DNA of 64,000 nt from Sipunculus nudus (GCA_026874595.1 CM049310.1:32305558-32369557); one strand, 5' to 3'. Shown: positions 13,208 through 26,586, counted from the first letter of the stretch. Notes: generated by a model not told the origin, from the sequence alone. A program made the numbers and translations.

Positions 13208-13213
13208 AATAAA
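13208..13213 (+). other. Poly(A) signal of gene 1
   Basis: AATAAA about 225 bases after the gene 1 stop codon, on the same strand, with T/G-rich sequence following. This gives a short 3' UTR of roughly 250 bases. Further AATAAA-like strings at about 13404 could be used instead. Confidence 0.5.
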
Positions 13214-13440
13214 TTAAAGTGTTTCCTGCATCAATGTGTAATATATTAAATACTTAGTATTTTCAATGCAATACTTTATTTGTATGTCAATAATACTCAA
13301 GAGGGTAACAGTTCACCTGTTTTGCGAACCCGCACTTACTGAAATACGTAAGGTGTTAAATAATATTTGTTATGTATGTATAAATATGATTTGTTTGTTA
13401 AGACCTGAATAAATAATTATTTAACAATAGCTCCATTCGT

Positions 13441-13445
<5 letters not shown>

Positions 13446-13486
<41 letters not shown>
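13446..13486. repeat. GA microsatellite
   Basis: About 20 GA units about 230 bases after the gene 1 poly(A) signal. Confidence 0.9.
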
Positions 13487-13489
<3 letters not shown>

Positions 13490-15530
13490 ATAGTTTTTTC
13501 CCTGTCTGTAGTATATAACACAAAAACAGTGGATACCAGCTCCAAAAATTGTGGTGAATCTATTATATTTGTAGATTATGAAACAATTGACGAAATCCCT
13601 TCCATTTGCATAAAAGACGTCCCGCTATGTTTCGCGATGTATCAATCAATCAAATCCTCCTGAACCCGTGGTAAAACCTATATAGTTAAAAATAATATAT
13701 TTAAGATCCAGTTGTATCCTTGGAGAAAAAAACCGAGGCAGCGATGACTCTTCGCCGGAGAACGTAGAAGAGCGTGGTTGATTGGCAGTCGCGCACGATT
13801 AAATTCAGTGTATACCTCCCCGCCGTCTGGTGTCAAACCCCCTCAACGGAAGGTAACACCGGCTGCGTACACAGAGCGAGCGAAATGTGCTGTCTATTCG
13901 CTGTGGCATGAGCGTATTTATTTGGAAGAACATTTATTACAGCATTGCTGTTGCAGATGACGCTATTTGCATTGTCTCGCCACCTAATATTAGATGCAGT
14001 TCTCCTAACTCAACGAAAGGTACATTATTGTCGTGTTTAATACATTTCATAACACATGAGATCATTTAAAGCGAATAACCACATGTATGAATCAGACCAA
14101 TATGTTCATGAATACTGTCACACCACACACGGATAGGACATATATTTCCAGGGAAGTTTCATGGAACAGTCTAGAAATTTGAGTCATGGGGTTGCAACAA
14201 AACGCGTTTATTTCCGAGAAGGTCACAAATTGCTTTCGCCCACCGTTGACTGGTTCTAGTCATACAAACAATAATTGCAGAATTCACCGTCCTCTGGCTT
14301 TTGCCTGCCGGCTAAACCTAAAACTCCAGGACCATTAATCGTCCTCTTGCGGAATTTGACAACACCCCGCTTGGTGCCAATCTACATCTCACGACATGTA
14401 GAATGATTTTACTATGACTAAATCCCGCGGCTGTGGAGCCGGCTTCTATATATACCTACCGCAAAGAAACGTCGGGAAAGTTCTAGTCAACGAATGTTCT
14501 ACAGATTTCTCTACAAGGAAATTACCAGCTAAGCCTCCCAAGATATTATGTCAGCCAATCATAACAGATGTAGCCTAATAAGTTCCTTTGCTTGATTCAT
14601 AAACCGACCTACTGATCAACACAACAACATTATTTAATATTATTAACTACATTTCCCTGACTATATCTGATTATTCTATGAGGCTCTCATTTAATTTTAT
14701 CTGATCCAATAAATTCATTTGTATTAAATACTCTTACACGAAAACATGACAGAGACTCGGTCAGTTGATTGATTTAATATTTGTATAAGCCAGAATTATA
14801 CATGGATAACGGGTATGTATTACAGAGCAAGAGAGGAGACGCCGGTTAATGTCGATATACACATCATCCAGACTTCGTATTTATCAGCAGCAGCGGTTAC
14901 AAGTTTTCCTCCCCAGAGCTGGGTTCTTAAACTGCATACTTACCCGACTCTATGTGGATGGGCCTAATATATACACGAACAGTGTCACACAGTAGCTAGG
15001 GTAAGACACTTGAACGCAGGGATAACTTAAGCCTGATAAGAAACCTACTTCTGTAGCAAACTAATGAATGAAAACAGTCTGTCTGGTTTATCTGACCAGA
15101 CAAAGTGCACTTCAGTCAGTCTCGTCAACTTGGGTCTCATATTGCAGAAACTTTTCGAATACAAACGTGAATCACGTTGTTCCTAAAGTGGTGCAGGAGT
15201 TTTGCCAAAATAAATCCCTGCACGCTCGCTCTCCAACTTTGGAAAGTGCTTTTGCCCTGACCCCTCCCCAAGCCTTGTTTTAATTACCAGGTGACATCTA
15301 ATTATCAAAATTCCTCATGGGGATGTGCGAAATCACTGTGTTGTAGAAACAATGTGGTCATATAGACAGTCAATGGCAGTCTGGCAGAGTTTATTTTATA
15401 AATCTAAATGTCACCAGAACCATCCCATCTCTTTGAACTGGAATAATATATATATGCAAATGACATTTCATGTTTCAAGGCAAACCTTAAATCTTTCGTT
15501 AAGGCCCCGCTTGAAAAGCGGTGTTTTATA
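13490..15530. other. No recognised feature
   Basis: About 2 kb of single-copy-looking sequence. Short open frames overlap on both strands without recognisable domains or good splice context. I cannot support a gene here. Confidence 0.5.
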
Positions 15531-16465
15531 GTGATCACCGTGTCAGTCCGTCCGTCCTCCCGTCAGTGACGATTTCCTTTGCGCGCTATATCTCAACTAG
15601 AATATGCTTGATTTTTCTTATATTCATAAGGACGGTTAGTACACATAAGGGCTCAATACCTATCGAATAACAGACCTTTTAGAATTCCAATATGGCCAAA
15701 AGAGCACAATTGGTGATTTTCTTTCGCGCGCTATATCTCACCAAGAACATGCTAGATCTTTCTCATATTCACAGGGATCATTGGTACCTATGATGACTCC
15801 ATCAAATTATAGACCATGTGTCAGAATTCCAGTATGACCGCCAGAGCACAGTCGGTGATTTGATTTCATGAGCGATATCTCAACAAGAATAAATTTGATC
15901 TTTCTTATTTTTTTTCACAGGGATGATTGGTACCTGAAAGGTTCAATCTCTATCGATGTACAGGTCTGTCGGATTCCAATATGGCCGCCAGAGCACAAAC
16001 GTTGATTTTCTATCGCACTCAATATCTCAACAAGAACTGGCTTAATCTTCCCTGTATTCACAGGGATCAGTTGGGCCTATGAGGACTATAGACTTATTGA
16101 ATAACACACCTGCCAGAATCTCAGTATGGCCGCCAGAGCACAATCGGTGATTTTCATTCGCGCGCGATATATTAACAAGAACATGCTACAGATATGTCGC
16201 ATATTCACAGGGATAATTGGTACCTATGAGGGCTCAATCCCCGTCAAATTACACACCCACCAAAATTCCAATACGGCGGCAAGACCACAATCAGTGATTT
16301 TCTGTCGCAAACATTTTTACAAACAAGATACCCTAGATCTTTTTCAAATTCACAGGGGTGATTGGGGCCTGTGAGGACTCCATCCATATTCTTTTGCTCA
16401 AAATCAAATATGGCCGCCAGAGTTGATCGGTGCTTTTGTATGGCACACCTCATTTCAGGCATATC
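15530..16465 (+). repeat. Tandem satellite, about 145-bp unit, about seven copies
   Basis: The motif 'gattttctttcgcgcgctatatctcaac' (split here: gattttctttcg, cgcgctatatctcaac) recurs with drift at 15571, 15715, 15857, 16004, 16149, 16296 and 16432, giving periods of 136-147 bases. Each unit also carries attcacagggat, ggtacctatgaggactc and aatatggccgccagagcac. Units diverge by roughly 15-30 percent by eye, so the array is old. Confidence 0.85.
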
Positions 16466-16964
16466 TTATTTATTAGATTTGAACCAGTTAGGCATTTGTT
16501 TCCTCAAGCATATTGATATAAACCTGTTTCTGTTTGTCATATTTTAAAACTATAAACTAAACTTTTTACACATATGTAAACTAGTCCATCACTACCAGAA
16601 ATGCTAGGCCCTCTGAGGATCATTGTCCGACCACATCTAGTATTTATAATGAAATAAGTGGTAGAGTTTCGGTTGATTTACTATTGTTCTTATTCTATCG
16701 CTATTATATTAGTCCCTTTTTTATGGTGGCTAAACATAAACATTTCATGGTTTTATGTTACTTTGATATTTAATGCGATCACATTCTGTAATTGTTTGAC
16801 ATAACAACCACGGTGTGATCTTAAAACGATTTGAAGATTGAGGCGTGGTAAAAAAAAAAGGCATTCCGATTAAACTGCGTGTACACACATCCTTGCCACC
16901 TACTCTCTCAAGGTTCCTGCCTTGAGTTCTGGGAGTAATTCCGTGTCGCATCTCCGCACCCTGT

Positions 16965-17404
16965 GCGAAATCTGACAGGTTTATTTCTCTAGCTTTCTCG
17001 AAGTTATTCATGAGGGCTACCATTTTGCGTAAACATTAAAACCCGGACGTAACAGGTCGCACGTCGAAATTTTAACATAACATGTAACAGTATTCAAGAT
17101 AAGAAGAGGTTATATAAGGAATATATATTCTGCATTCACCCATCAATAATGGAATTTAGCTGTAACTGCAGCAGAAATGCAGATTTTATGGTGACGTTCA
17201 AGAGGTGTGATAAGAAATCTGATGTTTCAGCAAAATGATCCGTGAAACGTTCGGTTTTGGAGAATTGATTATTCTTTTAATGTGAGAGTGAAAGTCTGCA
17301 AAATCTGACAGGTTTATTTCTATAGCTTTCTCGAAGCTATTTATGAGGGCTACCATTTATCGTAAACAATAAAACCCGGATGTCACAGGTCGCACGTGGA
17401 AATT
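16965..17404 (+). repeat. Direct duplication of a ~107-bp block
   Basis: The block aaatctgacaggtttatttct...aacccggacgt-cacaggtcgcacgt at about 16967-17072 recurs at about 17299-17404 with few differences, 332 bases apart. The sequence between the copies is not repeated. A poly-C stretch follows at about 17440. Confidence 0.8.
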
Positions 17405-18439
17405 AAGGAAATATAGATGAGAGTGACATCCTAGCAAGACCCCCCCCCCCTCACACACACCACCCCCACCGCATAAAACGACGGCCGTGCCTGTTCAATT
17501 TTGTTTCTGAGGTCTCTTGGCAATTGGCCCACTAAAATTAAAACTGGAAAATACTACAAGCTGGATTATAACTGGAAAAACAACTGACTCGGGATCCTGT
17601 TGTAAAGGACATTGAACCTTGCTGGCGTTGAGAGTGTCTTATTTGTAGGGGCGCTTGAGAGAAGGGGAGAAAATTCTCTGTTGCACAGGTTCCCACGCTG
17701 TGGGATTGATAATATATAACTAATGTCTTCAGTTACTGCCTGAGTGTTTCAAGGAGTCAATACTTTCCTTATGTGGATTGTCGTCAAGTCTACTTGTAAA
17801 AACCTTCCACTTACTTGCTCTGCCGACAGTCGTTCTTACTTTATGACATTCCCGTCGAAACATTCAGCCATTTAGATTACGCGTACTTTTTCCGAGTTCT
17901 GTGTCACCCCGGTCTAGACCGGCGGTGTCACTTACACGCTGATAACGGTTTACGCTGAAATTTCAGTTAAATGTCTGACTCACTGCCGTTTGGCGTAAAC
18001 AAGGTTTTAAAAGCACCAAACGCTTTCAAATTTACACAGTTGGTAGATAAACAAAAGTCCTGGAAGCTTGTTGTTTTTGGTTAATAGAGGTCAAAGGTCA
18101 AGGTCATCATAATATCTTAAAATGGATTTTTGTTCATATCTTCGTCACAAATGTCGTAGCTTCTTAAGCAATAGCTAAGTTTAATCGTCATTTAATGGTT
18201 TTTTATCTGATGTGTATGCAACTGAAATCTGCTGTTACCATGAGGGTCTAATTTTTCTAACTTTGTCAGTTTTAAAGCTACAGAGGATTGGCTTTTTGCA
18301 TCAGGTAGCATACAAGCAGTGTTATTTGATTATATTACAAGTCTTGCAATATCTCGTACAATATCTCGTCAAACGAGATATTTCGAAATATCGATTTGTG
18401 ATAACCTAGAGTCCACAAATATGCAGGAATCATTTTGAA

Positions 18440-18990
18440 ACTGATTTATCTTAGGTCTTACACGAATATCTCGAAACGAATTTTTCATTTTCCTAATATG
18501 GCCGCAAGGGGGCGCTGCACATGAACCTTCCCTTCATATCATTTTAGCCATATTTCCAAAATATTAACCTCAATTACACAAACCATAGCTTACTTTCTTC
18601 CTCTGGGTTTTCTCCATAACTTGAGTAAGTCATCAGGTCTCAATCTTGTGTCACTTTGTCAGTATGTCTGTCTGTTTGTTAGTTGTCTTCAATTCGTCTG
18701 TTTTTTTGTTCTTCCGTCTCACAGAAAGCATTCTACAGGCCACAGTTTTAAAGTTATCCTTTTTTAAAACTGGTTAAACTTATCTCTTAAACTAATATCT
18801 CGAAACAAATTTTTCACTTTCCTAATATGGCCGCAAGGGGGCGCTGCATTTGAACCAACCCAAAATATATATTTTTAGCCACATCTCCAAAACTACAAAC
18901 CTCAATTACACAAACCATAGCTTAATTTCTTCCTCCGGGTTTTATCCATAGCTTGAGTAAGTCATCTGGTCTCAATCTTGTGTCACAGAA
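18440..18990 (+). repeat. Direct repeat pair, ~220-bp unit
   Basis: A block starting near 18446 (aatatctcgaaacgaattttt, then cctaatatggccgcaagg and gggcgctgcac, through caaaccatagcttactttc to agtcatcaggtctcaatc) recurs from about 18779 to 18987, offset about 325-333 bases. Confidence 0.8.
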
Positions 18991-20287
18991 ACAAGTTAAC
19001 TAGGTACTTGAAAAACCTGACGACCAGAGGTCGAGCACTTGCCGGACGTTGAAATGACAGACGGATAGACGTTTCAAAATTTTCGGATTTTCAACAACTG
19101 AATGACTTTAAGAGCGATTGCTCAGGAATTTTGGCCTGTAGAATAACATATATCACACAGAAGAAAGCATACAAAGCTCTCAACAACCTACAAACGGGCA
19201 GATATACTGACGAACTGACAGATTTTTGATAACCGACGACTAGATAATCAGATGGAGAAGGTATTAAGAAACAATTTATTAGAAACAAATGAGTTATAGT
19301 TTGTTATATTAAGGTTTAATGTTTTTGGAGGTTTGGCCAAACAAATGATATGCTGCAGTGGTTAAAGTACAGCGCCCCCTAGAGGCCATATCCGGAAAAT
19401 GGAAAATCACTTTTTAAAAAATTAGTGTATGAAATTAGCATTGAATAAAATTCATCCCTTTTTGTTTCTCCAGACAATATTTCTAATACTATATCGAAGC
19501 GCCCAAGTTTTTACTTGCTTCTTCCTTGGCCTGTAGACTTTTTTAAGATATTTCGCAGACACGTATGTTCTAGAACAGTGCGGTAATGACTTCATATCAT
19601 TCAAGTGTATAACAGCAATCACATTGGCACACTGATGTAAAGGTATCTGGAAATTACAAGCATGCGTTGTGGGACTTAACATTTTTGTAAGATTTAAGTT
19701 GAATTATTGAGTGGATCAATTATTTGTTAAGAACAAAGGGTAACCCTAGGGGCAGACCCTCTGTAAATACTGATCTGACAGCTAAAACTGTATATGTTAT
19801 TATTTTAAATACTAGTTTCAGGCCCGATTACACAGCATAGTAAGGAAATGTTCGTACCTGCCGTGATGTTTCGAAATCTCCCTTAGGCCCATTGTGACAG
19901 CAATACTAATTATAATCCTACTATAATTCACCGACGTCGGCGTGTCCACCACAATTTGTGATTCCTGCCGCTACAGGCCAGTTCACAGCCAAGCGCTCTC
20001 TACATGCAGATAGATTCGCGCCTTTGTGTCCCTTGTCCGTGTATAACACCGTGACAGTTGCTCTCAGCATTTAACAAAAAAAGTATTCACGTGCCACCAT
20101 CTTTTGTACAAACCAAATCGCTGGATGTCACAAATTGGATGTTGCAAAGGAATATTCACAGATCTTAAAACTAGAAGGTTGGACATCTTCCTTCTCAAGT
20201 GTGGTTTCAACTTCTCCAAGATATAGGTCACCACTCTCCAGTATTGAACAACAAAATCACGCATGGTCTAAGCCACGTGGATATGTA

Positions 20288-20471
20288 CAATGAAACCTCG
20301 TTGTGTCGAAGTCGGAGAGACCCTCAAAATACTTCTACACATCCGAGGTTCAACAAAAGCGGGTTTTATTTGGTTATAATTTATCTATAATTGTCCGGAA
20401 TTTCGAGTCTGTAACTTCGACATATGCGGGGTATTCGACTTAAGCGAGTTCGACACAATGAGGTTTCACTG
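20288..20471. mobile_element. Tigger/pogo-like MITE, 184 bp
   Basis: Terminal inverted repeats are caatgaaacctcgttgtgtc at the left and the near-exact complement gacacaatgaggtttcactg at the right, flanked on both sides by TA. TA target duplications and a 'CAnTGAAACCTCG' type end are typical of non-autonomous Tc1/mariner-superfamily (Tigger/pogo) elements. There is no transposase frame inside. Confidence 0.75.
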
Positions 20472-22285
20472 TATATCACAAATGGGCTGTCTAACTCATG
20501 CCAAAATAAATCTGTTAGTAACGGAAAAAATAAGAATGAGTGCCAGTTGTGATCTCTCGGTAGCCATTGTTCTTTTTCTTTGCGGTTTTATTTATTCGGT
20601 ATAGATTTAAATCTGAGAGTGAAAAAATTAAATTTGCAGCCTATATTTATATTCTGGAATATAACGCACTCTAGTTGCTATAAGATCTACAGTTATTTGG
20701 TTTTTAGTTTGGTTTGTTCCCCGACTAATCGTCATATCAGAGATTCTTTCTTGTATGTCTTAATTAGCAATAGGTAATGGCATTTTGGCCTGCGCTAAGA
20801 CCTCTGACAAAGTATTAACCACATGGATGTGCCCTCTACATCTCGGAGTAAATGGGTAAAGGTCATGAACAGCAATTAAATGTGTAACCTATAAACCTTT
20901 AGTGCCTATATTATTACTCTTATTATTAATGATTTTATTGTTAGATTTTTAGCAATCTCAATTAAACAATGATCAATTTAAATAAATTTGGCCATTTGCA
21001 GTCCGCTTTTTAGTTGTTTGCATAATAGAGAGGCGCCATTTTACTTGTTTTTAGTCGGTAATCAAGAACAAGAAGTAAGTTTCATGGTGTATCGCCAAAA
21101 CAACTCTCCTTAGGAAGTGCTGTTATCTGAAGGGCCCGGAAGGGGCGACTCGCTCACGTGTACCCTAAAGACCGGTTTAAGCCTTGAACCTTGTCTATCC
21201 CATGATGCAATAAGCTCCGAGGTGACAACAACATATTGAGGTAAAACATCTCTGAAAATGCGAGATAACCCATTTAAAGTGTTGACGTGTACCGAGTTGA
21301 TATCCACATTAGTTAAACATTGTTCAGTGTCACTAGCTTTACACAACGCAACACAAAAACCCACCATGCAAGCTACAGTTTTAGAAGGGGTTAATTAATT
21401 AATGTCCTTGGAAGTGTTGAGTATCCGTTACAGGCCTACAGGCCCCAAGCTCATATGTGGCATATCTGAGGAAAAAGTTCTATTAAAATATGTTTAAGTC
21501 TGTAATACTGTCACGTAATCCACTCCGATAAACTTATACACGTAATCCCAGTGGTTGTGTATACGCTCGGCTTATATAGGCAGTGCGGATTCAAACCAAA
21601 TGCCTTCACACTTGCCAAAAGTAAGCGGATAGAATCAGATTTACTTGGTTATGCTTTTTTTTAAAATCTCAATTAATTACAAAATTAAGCATTTAATATC
21701 AACATGACATCTGCACGCGTGCATTCTGCATGTAACAAAATAAGGGATTATAGAACTGTGGAATTGATACGCAAAACGTAAGACATTCCACTTGTAAAGC
21801 CTGTTATATTAAACATTTTGTTGGCGCTGATAACTTGATAGATTATCTTTTCTCTTACTGATATACTTAATTGCCTAAATTGGCAATAAATATATATGGA
21901 TCCATTTTTCTTAATTCTTGAACTCTTGAACTAAATTATCGAATATTATGGATACAAGTATTTCCTATGCTAGAATGGACACAGCTTAACGCTTTTTCCG
22001 CTGTCACTGGGCCGTCTGTTTCTGTTTTCAGTTCAGCTGATTATATCACGTGTTTCTGCGTTCTCTCTGAAGTACTTGTTTCAACCGGGATTTGCAAAAC
22101 AGTTACTGGCAGGAGACCTTCACTTTATCTCAATGAGCCAGGCGGCGTGCGTTAACCCCGTGTCTTGTTTACAGCCTGTAGCAGATCTGCTTTGTATCAC
22201 TGTCAATTTCTTCAGTATCTTCACAAAAAGAAAACCATTATACCCGAAACCTGGAAACAAGCCACTTTGAGATAACGGGTGACTT

Positions 22286-22292
22286 TATAAAA
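22286..22292 (+). promoter_or_regulatory. TATA box of gene 2
   Basis: TATAAAA lies 116-122 bases upstream of the gene 2 start codon. At the usual 30-base distance, transcription would start near 22316-22320, leaving a 5' UTR of about 90 bases with no upstream ATG. The start codon context ggaaaATGG fits an animal initiation site. Confidence 0.55.
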
Positions 22293-22407
22293 TCCCGTCT
22301 CCTGCTCGTCGCCTGTTGAGTTGGTGTCTTCTGTTAGATATAGCAGCACCTAGCCACTGCTTCACACACAGAACTTCAAATACCTTATCGACTTCGTCTG
22401 AGGGAAA

Positions 22408-22533
22408 ATGGCGTTCAAAAGGTCGTGGTTACTTTGCCTTGCAGGTATGCTAGCATTATCTATTAGAAAATCATGTGGCGTGTGTATATATGTACGTGTA
22501 TGGAGAGAGATAGAGAAAGAGAGAGAGACAGAC

Positions 22534-22572
<39 letters not shown>

Positions 22573-24567
22573 GAGACAGACAGACAGAGAAACAGACAGA
22601 CAGAGATGTGATTTCTTTCAGTACCTCGCGTCATGTCCTATGTCAGAAGCTCTCATTGAAAACCTTTCTGCTTTCGTTTATATTTGCTTTCTAATAGCAA
22701 ACCCCTGTTTAAGTCAATGGTTAAAAAACATGTTAAACGCTGTAGGACACTGTAAGATTCAGTAGTATTAAGCTGTAAATAAATATTTTTATAAGTTACT
22801 CAGCAATTGACGATATATCTGAAATCACTAACGTTTTAAATAATATTAACGGTTAATTCAAAAATTCTTTTTGTAGGAAGTTACGTTTTTATCTCAGCAA
22901 TATTAAATAAATATTCTCGCAATCTGAGTCTCCCTTAACCCTACATGCACCATCCTTCGATGTAATCTTTGAGATTTCAAAGCTGAAAATGTTGGCCACT
23001 TGTTCTGATTTTAATAAAATGAGACGATGCCCAATCTTTAAAGTCTTTTCTTTTTAATGACATGGCAAATGTGCCAGTGTGTTATGTCCAATATATGAAA
23101 GGATCTGAACTGAAGATTGAGAGACGCCCTTATCTTATGGCATGTGTTCCGGGACGGGGGGCGTGGTAATTTAGGCTCTGTTTCTGCACGGCCCCACCAT
23201 AGATTGATCGTTATTATAGGCCAACATATTGATGTGAGTGAATAACAGAATAAACGGGGCAGCTTTTCAATATCATTAAACTTTAATGTTAAAATTTGTC
23301 ACAAAAGTTGTCTGCATGTTGGTATTTCTGCCCTATCAATGATGATGTATTTTCGGAAGCATCAAAGGAGTATTTTTTGTTCAAGTACGGAGACAGACCT
23401 TTTCCTTGCTGGCAACTACTAAAGGAATAACATTTAACTCAGAATTTAAGTTTAACAAACAGTTTGAAAACAGTATCGCTTAAGTTTCAAAGAGTTTTGT
23501 TACACAGCTTACATATGTGTTTCTCTTCAATCACACTTAGTTCTACAATGTTATTTTGTAAGTTTGGATACAATTTTGCAGTTTGATAAGCAATTATATT
23601 TTGTTTTTCTCAGTTTATTCGGTCAAAAATTGATGACGAATACTTCATGAAGAACACAGAATAAAAAATAACATCCGACGATCAGTAAATAGTTACTCTT
23701 ATTTTTCCATCCGTTGCTGTCATACTGTAAAACCGGAAATTTTCGCGAGCATTCATTTTTCTCGAATTTCACGAGAGTGCTAACGAAAATTATGCTCAAA
23801 TCCATGTTTGAATCCCCGCATCATGTGCATAATTTGCACATCATTAACTGGTCGAGGGAGCCGCCACGCAGAGCCGGATTGTGTCAAACCATTTAGATTA
23901 CAAGGTTGATCATTCTCTCTTTGTCAGTGTCCGGCTCTCGTTGATGTAGTAATTTTGTTTAAAATTTCAATTTAGTTTAAATAATCCCCAGAGGATTTGC
24001 TAAAATAACAAACTCGAGAAGAGTCGGTAAATGTAAATTCGCGAAATCTGCTCTCAAGCTTTCTAGGTAACATGAAGAACCATGTTAAATTTAATATAAT
24101 ATCAATGTTGCAAGGTTAATATATCATATGGTGGAATTTAGGGATCATCAGGAAAACAAAGTACCCTACTGCCCTTCCTGAATGTTCAATAATGCACATC
24201 ATGATTATACCCCCCACCTCTGAAAAAAGAACAAGTGTATTACCTGTTTAATATAATTTTATGCGGGGAGTGTTCTATAGGCCTATAAAAGTGTATCGAC
24301 TATATATAGGTATACCGTTAGCTACTTAGACGTAGCTGATTTGTCAGAACATATACACGCACTTTAAATTTGTGTCTGTTGCCCTGCATACACTGCCTGT
24401 AGTATTATATTACCTACTCTCCCTGGTAGATTCTCTGTCTTTTTTTTATAAAATAAATGGATCAAAGAATTTCAGTTCTTGCTTCTTTGGTTATTTAAAT
24501 ATTTATCACTAAAATAAGAACAACAACAAAAGTGGCACTCGCCTCTGTCTCTCTCTCGACCACTCTC

Positions 24568-24630
<63 letters not shown>

Positions 24631-25835
24631 GTTTCTATAACTAAAACATCGCAAAGGTATCGCATATGCATATTACCTTAACTGCTATGCCTTTAGGGTT
24701 TCATGCTTGGTCCAACCGGACCATTCTGCTCGGGCACTGTTTCGCGTCCTTTAAGTTTTATTTTATTACCCCATTATAACAACGTTCAAGAGAAGGATGA
24801 GATTAAAGAAAGTTAAGGCTTTTAGAAACAGTGTAAGTCAGAAGATCATTAATGAAATTATGCTTAAAAGAGATTTTCGTGTTGCAGGATTTTCTGTTAA
24901 TATAAAGAGGTGCCCCATAAACACCCTCTGGTAAATTATTAATGAATGAAGGTTTTAAAGTAAATCAAATATAAACATAAATAAGAACTCATTTATTTTC
25001 TGAGCATAATTTTCTTGCTGTTCCGGTGAATAATTCATGATTTAAGAGTGAGATTTGTGTTGTTTCAGTTTTAATGGGCCTGGTGGCCGTCAGTATTAAG
25101 GCAAAATCCGTGGATGTTGCTGACGCAGATGACACTACTGAGTCTTCTCACAGCTCGGACTCCGACCACTCGGACTCTGATCACGACCATAGTGACTCCG
25201 AACATGGTGACTCCGAACACGAGGAGGAGGAACATGTGGAGACGGCGGTTAACTGCACCAGAAAGGCTAATTCTACCTCCTGTGAGGAAGATTCTCATGA
25301 AAGCCACGAGTCATCAGAAGAGGGAACGGCTGCACCGGCTGTGCTGGGTGAGGGCATGAGAATACTTGTTAAATACAGATGTATCACAATCGGCGGGTCC
25401 CAGCAACGCATACAATACACTTTTTTTGGATATCATAAATAAATTCAGAAACATCGACTTTCTTTAAACTTAGGAGAATTTGCCTGAGGCAGTTGTTAAA
25501 TATATTTTTTAAAAAAGTGGACAGCAAAAGATTGACGCCAGATTTTTATCTTTTTAATTACATTTAAGTAGTAAATTTACATCACATCAGGGTTTTAAGA
25601 TTCCGTGAAACAAAATCGTTACACATGTCATTAATCTATTGCCTTACTGGTGGTGCCATCCAAAATTATTTTTGCAGCGTGTATTAGAAGTAAATTTTTT
25701 TCCGATTTTGCAGTGACGACTCAAGCAACACAGACAGTGGGAGAAGAAGAGGAAACACAGGCAGAGGGCGAAGAAGAGGAAACAGCCGCAGTGGGTGGGG
25801 AGGAAGATCTGGAGGCGATACCTCAAAGTGTAAGC

Positions 25836-25889
<54 letters not shown>

Positions 25890-26437
25890 ACATTCATACA
25901 TTCACACAGTTACTTTTTTCTATTATATGTATGTATATACATATATGTATATATAACAAATATTTTCTCTTTCTTGCCCCCCCCCCCCCCCAAACATACA
26001 CAAATTCTTTCTATCTTTTCTTTTCATTCCCTCAAATACACGTATATAAGTTTGTGGATTGATATTTTCTTTGGTCATTCTGTGCACATCATTTTAAGTT
26101 CAGTTGTAAACAAATAAATTAGAGGTTGTAGTGGGTGAACGGCTCCAACGTTTGTCAGAACTGTTACTGTTGTAGTTGTAGGACGAGTATGACTAGTAAA
26201 ATTATTATAACAGTAGAAGAAGTAGTAGTATTTGTTGTTGTTGTTGTTACACTCTTTTCGTAGTAGAAGTGGTTGCTGTTGTAGTAGCAGTATAAGTAGT
26301 AATATTACGTTCATTTATATATTCGGTACATTTTCATGGTTGTCTTATAACATTTGTCTTCATGTAGGAGTGAACCCTGCTGAGTGTCACTGATCCTAAT
26401 ACATCCCAAACAAGACACACAGACACACACACATACA

Positions 26438-26502
<65 letters not shown>

Positions 26503-26586
26503 TTATAAAACAGTACATCTCAGGTTACATGATTATGTGATCTAATGTTATGTTTGTTTATTGCAGAAAAGATAAGAAGAAGATGA
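22408..26586 (+). CDS. Gene 2: secreted acidic Asp/Ser/His/Glu-rich protein
   Basis: Four coding exons: 22408-22444, 25069-25347, 25714-25827 and 26567-26586, about 149 residues. The 37-nt first exon encodes MAFKRSWLLCLA and ends GCAG|gtatgc in phase 1. Exon 2 completes the signal peptide (VLMGLVAVSIKA) and runs into SSHSSDSDHSDSDHDHSDSE-type sequence. It then carries a short segment with two cysteines and two N-glycosylation sites (NCT, NST). Exon 3 is Glu/Thr/Gln-rich (VGEEEETQAEG repeated as EGEEEETAAVG). All internal junctions are phase 1 if exon 3 ends at 25827, and the tail is then KKIRRR. A donor two bases later (gtaagc) would give a tail of S-K-R instead. No membrane span is present. 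Such acidic, phosphorylatable, His-rich secreted chains are known among biomineral-matrix and metal-binding proteins; which applies here is inference. The exon pattern resembles genes 1 and 3. Confidence 0.75.
22499..22605 (+). repeat. GA/GACA microsatellite in gene 2 intron 1
   Basis: Irregular gagaga and (gaca)n units about 55 bases after the gene 2 exon 1 donor. On the minus strand it reads as a Cys/Leu/Ser open frame, which is an artefact of the repeat. Confidence 0.9.
22606..25068 (+). other. Intron 1 of gene 2
   Basis: No exon or recognised repeat other than the CT/GA tract near 24541-24627. Ends in a good acceptor (tgttgtttcag). Confidence 0.6.
24541..24627. repeat. CT microsatellite
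   Basis: Interrupted then pure CT repeat in the intron of gene 2. Confidence 0.9.
25835..25890. repeat. CT then CA microsatellite directly after gene 2 exon 3
   Basis: The CT run begins within ten bases of the exon 3 donor and passes into CA. Length variation here would lie right beside the splice site. Confidence 0.9.
25977..25991. repeat. Poly-C run
   Basis: About 14 consecutive C within intron 3 of gene 2. Confidence 0.9.
26443..26501. repeat. AT microsatellite
   Basis: About 29 TA units in intron 3 of gene 2, about 65 bases before the last exon. Confidence 0.9.

Larger units (their letters stand above)
17405..22285. other. Mostly unassigned intergenic sequence upstream of gene 2
   Basis: Apart from the repeat pair at 18440-18990 and the Tigger-like MITE at 20288-20471, I see no supported gene. 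Short frames (for example 19091-19682 on the minus strand and 21110-21367 on the minus strand) have no recognisable domain and no splice or start context that I trust. Confidence 0.5.

Noticed and set aside
15530-16465. CRISPR-like regular spacing
   Set aside because: Units are contiguous diverged satellites in an animal genome, with no short identical repeats and unique spacers.
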